9,990 bases of DNA from Thermoleophilaceae bacterium (GTDB lineage: Bacteria > Actinomycetota > Thermoleophilia > Solirubrobacterales > Thermoleophilaceae), in assembly GCA_013812485.1 (NCBI GenBank), contig JACCTJ010000032.1:1-9990 (forward strand). The letters are read 5' to 3'. Both the position numbers and the translations under genes were made by a program. Below the pieces are notes generated by a model that saw nothing but the letters and a program-made list of their open reading frames with translations, had not been told where the DNA came from and did no database searches. Shown here piece by piece: positions 6,337-9,990 of the stretch. The stretch's first letter is position 1. Every line of letters begins with the position of its first letter.

Positions 6337-7240
6337 ATGACGACCGCGGGAGACGAACTGCTCGGCCCGCGCGCTCAACCGCGCGCTGCTGGAGCGCCAG
6401 CCCTGCTGCGTCGCGTCGAGCTGCCGATCCCTGATGCCGTCGAGCACCTCGTCGGGCTCCAGGGGCAGGCGCCCGTGCCGCCCTACTACGGCCTGTGGTC
6501 GCGCCTCGAGGGCTTCGATCCCCACGAGCTGGGCCGGCTGCTGACCGACCGCGAGGCGGTTCGCCTAACGCTGTGGCGGGCCACGGTGCACCTCGTCACC
6601 GTCCGCGACGCGCTCCGGCTTCGCCCGCTCATGGGGACGGTCATCGAGCGCAACCACAACGGCGCGTTCGGGCGGCGGATGGGCGGCGAGTCGTGGACCG
6701 GCCGCGAGCTCGACACTGAGCCGTCGATGGACCAGGTCGTCCTGCGCTATCTGGCCGCCTTTCGGCCCGGCTTCGGTGATGGACGTGCCGAACTGGTCGG
6801 GCCTGACCAAGCTCAACGCCGTGGTCGAACGGCTGCGCCCGGCTCCTGACCTTCCGCGACGGGCACGGCAAGCAGCTCTTCGACCTGCCCGACGCGCCAC
6901 GACCGGACCCGACACACCGGCGCCGGTGCGGTTCCTCGGCGAGTACGACAACGTGCTGCTCGGGCACGCCGACCGCCGCCGGATCCTCCCGGAGGACTTC
7001 CCGTGGCGGGCGATGCTCGCCCCCGGCCGCTTCGCAACAACCTGCTCGTCGATGGCGTGCTGCGGGCGATGTGAGGGATCGAGCGAGAGGGAAAGCGCCG
7101 CGCGACGCTGGCCATCCGCCCCTTCGGGGCGCTCGCTGCGGACGACCGGGACGAGGTGGCCGAGGAGCCGGCGGACGATCGACTTCGCGGCGGCCGACGC
7201 CAAGGTCCGCGACGTGCGCTTCGAGGCGGCGGTGCCCTGA
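6337..7240 (+). pseudogene. degraded winged-helix DNA-binding protein (HTH_42/AlkZ-like superfamily)
   Basis: Fragments in three frames spell one protein in order: SARALNRALLERQ (frame 2, 6362-6400), LLRRVELPIPDAVEHLVGLQ and LWRATVHLVTVRDALRLRP (frame 1), WTGRELDTEPSMDQVVLRYL, then MDVPNWSGLTKLNAVVERLR (frame 2), LLTFRDGHGKQLFDLPDAP (frame 0), APVRFLGEYDNVLLGHADRR (frame 2), NNLLVDGVLRAM and RATLAIRPFGALAADDRDEV (frame 1), and DAKVRDVRFEAAVP. Indels lie near 6360, 6400, 6761, 6841, 6905, 7035 and 7160. A TGA near 7070 replaces an expected tryptophan. Roughly 90 family residues seem to be missing after NGAFGRR (about 6675). Characterised relatives such as AlkZ are DNA glycosylases that unhook crosslinks using a QxQ motif; QGQ is still present at 6460-6468. 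Function is certainly lost as written. Confidence 0.8.
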
Positions 7241-7325
7241 GCTCTCGCGCGCGCTCGGGCTGCTTCTGTGCGTCGGCCGGGGGACCTAAGCGGAGGCGCG
7301 CGGCGTGCGGGCGTCGCGGTCCAAC

Positions 7326-7904
7326 TCAGGCGTGGAGGTGCAGCCGCTCGCCTTGAGGCCCGAGGATCGCGATGAGTTCCACGGGGCCGGCAACCGCGCC
7401 GAACCAGTGCGGCGTCCAGGTGGTGAATTCGACGGCCTCGCCTGGCTCGATCGTGAGGTCCTCCTCCCCGAGCAGCAGCCGCAGGCGGCCGTCGAGGACG
7501 TACAGCCAGTCGTGCCCTGCGTGCACGGGCAGCACGTGAGGCGGAGTGCGCCGCTTCGCGCTGATGTGGATCTTGTAGGCGTGCAGGCCGCCGGCGGGCC
7601 CGCGGTGCGTAAGCGGCCACATCGTCATTCCGTCGTACGTGCGCGGCCGGCCGCGGACGCGCGGGTCTTGTGGGGGTGAGGGGCCGAGCAGCTCATCGGC
7701 GCTCACGGCGAGCGCGGCGGCGAGGGCGGAGATGTGGTCGAGGGCAAGGCGGCGTTTGCCGGCCTCGAGGCGGCTGAGCGTCGAGACGTCGATGCTCGCG
7801 CGCTCGGCGACCTGCTGCAGCGTCAACCCGCGCTCCGTGCGGAGCTCCCGGAGCCGCCGGCGGACGCGAACGTCGACAACCTCCTCGGACGCGTTTGCCT
7901 TCAT
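7326..7904 (-). CDS. XRE-family regulator with C-terminal cupin sensor domain
   Basis: A 192-residue two-domain regulator. Residues about 13-74 form an XRE helix-turn-helix (LRTERGLTLQQVAERASIDV, then STLSRLEAGKRRLALDHISA). Residues about 108-185 form a cupin barrel with HVLPVHAGHDWLYVLDGRL and IEPGEAVEFTTWTPHWFGA. H128, H131 and H166 could be ligands, although the canonical glutamate of the first cupin motif appears to be replaced by D132. Such proteins usually repress a neighbouring catabolic or detoxification gene until a small ligand binds the cupin. Here the neighbour is the divergent flavoprotein starting 47 bases away, and an imperfect palindrome lies in between. The start ATG borders that palindrome, so autoregulation is likely. 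Intact. Confidence 0.92.
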   Translation of the reverse strand: MKANASEEVVDVRVRRRLRELRTERGLTLQQVAERASIDVSTLSRLEAGKRRLALDHISALAAALAVSADELLGPSPPQDPRVRGRPRTYDGMTMWPLTHRGPAGGLHAYKIHISAKRRTPPHVLPVHAGHDWLYVLDGRLRLLLGEEDLTIEPGEAVEFTTWTPHWFGAVAGPVELIAILGPQGERLHLHA

Positions 7905-7921
7905 GGCAAATCAGTTTGACA
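7904..7921. promoter_or_regulatory. candidate operator palindrome for the XRE-cupin regulator
   Basis: TGGCAAATCAGTTTGACA is an imperfect inverted repeat: arms TGGCAAA and TTTGACA match at six of seven positions around TCAG. It covers the -35 box of the flavoprotein gene and begins in the regulator's own start codon. A bound repressor here would block both transcripts. Inferred from position and symmetry only. Confidence 0.45.
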
Positions 7922-7945
7922 TAGCCGCCCGCGGCGCGCGACAAT
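7916..7945 (+). promoter_or_regulatory. promoter of the flavoprotein-methyltransferase unit, leaderless
   Basis: A perfect TTGACA (7916-7921) is followed after 18 bases by GACAAT (7940-7945), which matches TATAAT at four of six positions. Transcription would start about base 7952, the A of the flavoprotein ATG. No ribosome site lies between. The -35 overlaps the candidate operator. Confidence 0.6.
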
Positions 7946-7951
7946 CTCGGC

Positions 7952-8884
7952 ATGGGTAACCCATGGGACTGCATCGTCGTCGGCGCGGGTGCCGCCGGCC
8001 TGAGCGCTGCGCTGGTGCTCGGCCGCGCCCGGCAGCGGACGCTCGTGGTCGATGCGGGAGGCCAGAGCAACCGCGACGCCCACGGCATCGGCGGCCTGCT
8101 CGGCCACGACGGTCGCCCGCCCGCCGAGTTCTACGCCGCCGGGCGCGACGAGCTCGCGGCCTACCCGACCGTGGAGCTGCGGTCCGGCCAGGTCCTGCGC
8201 GGCGAGCGGCACGACGAGGGCTTCGTGCTCGAGCTGGCCGACGGCTCTCGCGAGCTGGCGCGGCGCGTACTGCTGGCCACGGGGATGGACTACCGCTTCC
8301 CCGGGCTGCCCGGGATCGTGGAGCGGTGGGGCCGCTCGGTCTTCCACTGCCCGTTCTGCCACGGCTGGGAGGTCCGCGACAAGCCGCTCGGAGTGCTCGA
8401 CCGGGGTGTGACGGGCGTGCACCGGGCGCTCCTGCTGCGCGTCTGGAGCGACGACGTGACCCTGCTCGCCGACGGGCCCGCCGAGCTCGACGCGGAGGAT
8501 CTCGAGCGGCTGCGCGAGGCGGGGGTCACGGTGGACGAGCGCCGGGTCGAGGGGCTGCGCGGCCCGGACAGCAGGTTGACGGCCGTCGCCTTCGCCGACG
8601 GTGGCGAGCGCCCGTGCGGCGGGTTGCTCGTACCCGTCACTCTGCACCAGCGCTCCGCCCTTGCCGAGCAGCTCGGCGCGGCTGCCACCGCCCCGGGGCC
8701 GCTCGCCGTCGACGCCCTAGAGGTCGACCCGATGTTTCGAACCAGCGTGCCCGGCCTGTCTGCCGCGGGCGATCTGACAGTGCAGGCGCCGTCCGTGGCC
8801 AACGCGGTCGCCGCGGGCAACACCGCCGCGGCCATGCTCGTCGGCGGCCTGATGAACGAAGCACGCGGCCTCACGCCGTCGTGA
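7952..8884 (+). CDS. thioredoxin-reductase-like FAD-dependent oxidoreductase with CPFC redox pair
   Basis: A 310-residue flavoprotein of the low-molecular-weight thioredoxin reductase fold. The FAD dinucleotide loop GAGAAG is at 11-16, with acidic strand end VVDAG at 32-36. ATG is at 110-112, the redox motif CPFC at 133-136 within FHCPFCHGWEV, and the C-terminal FAD motif AAGDLTVQAPSVANAVAAGN at 271-290. In NADPH-dependent relatives the segment after CPxCHGxE reads GVLGxG; here it is LGVLDRGVTG with D150 in place of a glycine, so NADPH binding may be altered. Related dithiol oxidases of this fold (GliT, HlmI) use oxygen to close disulfides in natural products. The gene is divergent from an XRE-cupin regulator and overlaps a methyltransferase, arguing for a dedicated small-molecule thiol role over general thioredoxin reduction. 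There is no Shine-Dalgarno sequence; translation is probably leaderless. Confidence 0.9.
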   Translation: MGNPWDCIVVGAGAAGLSAALVLGRARQRTLVVDAGGQSNRDAHGIGGLLGHDGRPPAEFYAAGRDELAAYPTVELRSGQVLRGERHDEGFVLELADGSRELARRVLLATGMDYRFPGLPGIVERWGRSVFHCPFCHGWEVRDKPLGVLDRGVTGVHRALLLRVWSDDVTLLADGPAELDAEDLERLREAGVTVDERRVEGLRGPDSRLTAVAFADGGERPCGGLLVPVTLHQRSALAEQLGAAATAPGPLAVDALEVDPMFRTSVPGLSAAGDLTVQAPSVANAVAAGNTAAAMLVGGLMNEARGLTPS

Positions 8885-9549
8885 ACCGGGGCCACGAACA
8901 TCTGGGGGGCATGGCCGAGGACCTCAGCACCGTGAGCGGCGAGCGGTACTGGGAGGAGTTCTACCGTGGCCGTCGGGATGCATGGAGCGGAAAGCCCAAC
9001 TCCTTGTTCGTTGAAGAGGTCTCGGACCTGACTCCCGGCACTGCGTTGGACCTCGGGTGCGGGTCGGGCGGCGACGCCATCTGGCTCGCCTCGCAGGGAT
9101 GGCAGGTGACCGCCGTAGACGTGTCGGCGACCGCTCTGGCGTTTGCGGCCGACCACGCGGCGGCCGCCGGTGTGACCGAGGCGATCGAGTGGGAGCGCCA
9201 CGACCTGGCGGTCTCGTTCCCCTCGGGGCGCTTCGACCTCGTGTCCGCCTGCTACCTGCACTCCCCGGTGGAGATGCCCCGGGAACGGATCCTGCGGTCG
9301 GCTGCTGCAGCCGTTGCGCCGGGAGGCACCCTGCTGGTCGTGGGGCATGCAGGCTTCCCGTCTCGGAGCGAACCCCACCCCGAGATCCATTTCCCGACCC
9401 CCCAGGAGGTGCTCGACGACCTGGCGCTCACTGCGGGGCGATGGGAGGTCAAGCGCAGCGACTTCGTAACGCGGCAGCTACCGGCCCCGGACGGGGAGCC
9501 TGGCACGCGACCCGACAACGTCTTGAGCGTCGGACGGCTCGCCGGTTGA
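8881..9549 (+). CDS. class I SAM-dependent methyltransferase, TPMT/TehB-like
   Basis: A 222-residue methyltransferase counted from GTG 8881, whose GTGA overlaps the flavoprotein stop by four bases. An in-frame ATG at 8911 is an alternative, but its only nearby purine run is one base away. Motif I is ALDLGCGSGGDAIWLASQGW at 55-74, the acidic strand is VTAVDVS at 77-82, motif IV is RFDLVSACYLHSP at 117-129, and APGGTLLVVGH is at 146-156. The N-terminal WEEFYRGRRDAWSGKPNSLF resembles thiopurine/tellurite methyltransferase-type enzymes, which act on sulfur or other chalcogens; I do not claim the exact acceptor. I recall annotated proteins in which the same oxidoreductase and methyltransferase are fused, so the overlap here looks like the split form of one functional unit. 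Followed by a hairpin. Intact. Confidence 0.88.
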   Translation: MNRGHEHLGGMAEDLSTVSGERYWEEFYRGRRDAWSGKPNSLFVEEVSDLTPGTALDLGCGSGGDAIWLASQGWQVTAVDVSATALAFAADHAAAAGVTEAIEWERHDLAVSFPSGRFDLVSACYLHSPVEMPRERILRSAAAAVAPGGTLLVVGHAGFPSRSEPHPEIHFPTPQEVLDDLALTAGRWEVKRSDFVTRQLPAPDGEPGTRPDNVLSVGRLAG

Positions 9550-9585
9550 TGAAGCGGGCTCTCAGGGAGCGGGAGCACCGTCGGG

Positions 9586-9614
9586 GGCGCCGCGACAGCT
9601 CCGTCGCGACCGCC
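9586..9614 (+). terminator. hairpin closing the flavoprotein-methyltransferase unit
   Basis: CGCGAC (9591-9596) pairs perfectly with GTCGCG (9603-9608) around AGCTCC. GGCG (9586-9589) and CGCC (9611-9614) extend the stem past a small internal loop. It lies between the methyltransferase stop and the next promoter. There is no T tract, so termination strength is uncertain. Confidence 0.42.
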
Positions 9615-9616
9615 GC

Positions 9617-9647
9617 TTGACTTCAAGTCGGGTCGAACGTTCATGAT
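9617..9647 (+). promoter_or_regulatory. long-spacer promoter upstream of the ABC gene, possibly MerR-type
   Basis: TTGACT (9617-9622) and CATGAT (9642-9647) are 19 bases apart, longer than the usual 17 and typical of promoters twisted into activity by MerR-family activators. The spacer region holds the dyad GACTTCAAGTC (9619-9629) and a looser partner, TTCAA (9623-9627) against TCGAA (9633-9637). Transcription would start near 9654. No MerR gene is in the window. The long spacer and dyads are visible; the regulator is inferred. Confidence 0.38.
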
Positions 9648-9654
9648 TGGCACC

Positions 9655-9699
9655 ATGCTCTTCGAAACCTTTGCCCGTCCGTCCCCGCGCCGCGCCTGA
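9655..9699 (+). CDS. 14-codon leader ORF coupled to the ABC ATPase
   Basis: The ATG at 9655 lies at the predicted transcription start and encodes MLFETFARPSPRRA, ending in a TGA whose last base is the A of the ATPase ATG (TGATG). The ATPase has no ribosome site of its own, so reinitiation after this short ORF would explain its translation. It could equally be chance; no conserved leader family is recognised. Confidence 0.28.
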   Translation: MLFETFARPSPRRA

Positions 9700-9990
9700 T
9701 GGCGCTGCAGATAGCCGACCTCACCAAGCGCTACCCCACAGGCACCGAGGCCCTGCGGGGCGTGTCGCTCGAGATCGAGGCCGGCGAGTTCTTCGGTCTT
9801 CTCGGCCCGAACGGCGCCGGCAAGTCCACCCTCATCCACTGCGCGACCGGGCTCGCGCGGCCGACCTCGGGGACGATCCGCGTCTTCGGCCACGACGTCG
9901 TCGAGGACGGGTCGCAGGCGCGGCTGACGGTCGGCCTCGCGCCCCAGGACGTGAACCTCGACTGGTTCCTGACCGCCGCGGAGACACTCG
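9699..9990 (+). CDS. ABC transporter ATP-binding protein, drug-export (DrrA-like) type, 3' end outside window
   Basis: The first 97 residues of an ABC ATPase are present. The A-loop aromatic is Y12 in LTKRYP, the Walker A loop is GPNGAGKST at 36-44 after GEFFGLLG, and GLARPTSGTIRVFGHDV lies at 51-67, with the Q-loop APQD at 81-84 (Q83). The signature motif, Walker B and H-loop lie beyond the edge. FFGLLGPNGAGKSTLI with SGTIRVFGHDV is typical of ABC-2/DrrA-type exporters of drugs or lipids, whose permease is usually the next gene. The start is well set by the family's MALQIADLTKRYP-like opening. No Shine-Dalgarno sequence is seen; the leader ORF and long-spacer promoter upstream probably control it. 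Confidence 0.9.
   Translation, partial: MALQIADLTKRYPTGTEALRGVSLEIEAGEFFGLLGPNGAGKSTLIHCATGLARPTSGTIRVFGHDVVEDGSQARLTVGLAPQDVNLDWFLTAAETL

Noticed and set aside
6565..7620. Long minus-strand ORF across the winged-helix remnant and the end of the XRE gene
   Set aside because: Low-complexity arginine/alanine translation typical of shadow frames in GC-rich DNA, with no domain motifs, and the plus strand carries recognisable family fragments.
8290..9390. A 366-codon minus-strand ORF opposite the flavoprotein and methyltransferase
   Set aside because: Composition is a mirror of the two well-supported genes; no motif is recognisable.
7963..9549. A 528-codon open frame that would fuse most of the flavoprotein region to the methyltransferase
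   Set aside because: Its first 300 codons are an arginine/alanine-rich out-of-frame reading of the intact flavoprotein gene. The real fusion does not exist here; the genes overlap by four bases in different frames.

Overview
The window is GC-rich bacterial DNA with densely packed genes and strong G/C preference at third codon positions. The gene set (DUF2277, a short CPYC glutaredoxin, an XRE-cupin regulator facing a thioredoxin-reductase-like enzyme) and several apparently leaderless promoters suggest an actinobacterium. Thermoleophilia/Solirubrobacterales is my best guess, made from memory of family members and not from a search. There are no rRNA or tRNA genes, insertion sequences or CRISPR arrays that I can see.

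Left part (1-3480): a CbbY-like HAD sugar-phosphate phosphatase (+) meets a SAM methyltransferase (-) with overlapping stop codons. After a divergent gap comes a GNAT acetyltransferase (+). That gap is not empty: it holds the frameshifted N-terminal end of a VOC/glyoxalase-fold gene. Beyond the acetyltransferase lies a multiply frameshifted DUF1801 gene (-), then a glutaredoxin (-) with a possible 39-residue coupled ORF, and a DUF2277 gene (-).

Middle part (3480-7325): an intact membrane fatty acid desaturase (+), then a secreted endonuclease/exonuclease/phosphatase-family gene (+) split by one missing base near 5464. A winged-helix DNA-binding gene of the HTH_42/AlkZ-like superfamily (+) follows. 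It carries several indels, a nonsense codon and an internal deletion. Four broken genes among intact neighbours make this look like a region undergoing gene loss.

Right part (7326-9990): an XRE-cupin regulator (-) is divergent from a two-gene unit (+): a thioredoxin-reductase-like flavoprotein with a CPFC redox pair and a TPMT/TehB-like methyltransferase overlapping it by four bases. The 47-base divergent gap holds a consensus -35 box inside an imperfect palindrome, and the predicted transcript starts at the flavoprotein ATG. I infer a regulated thiol oxidation plus methylation module, analogous to dithiol oxidase/S-methyltransferase pairs in natural-product self-protection. A hairpin closes this unit. 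A long-spacer promoter and a 14-codon leader ORF then precede a drug-export-type ABC ATPase that runs off the window.
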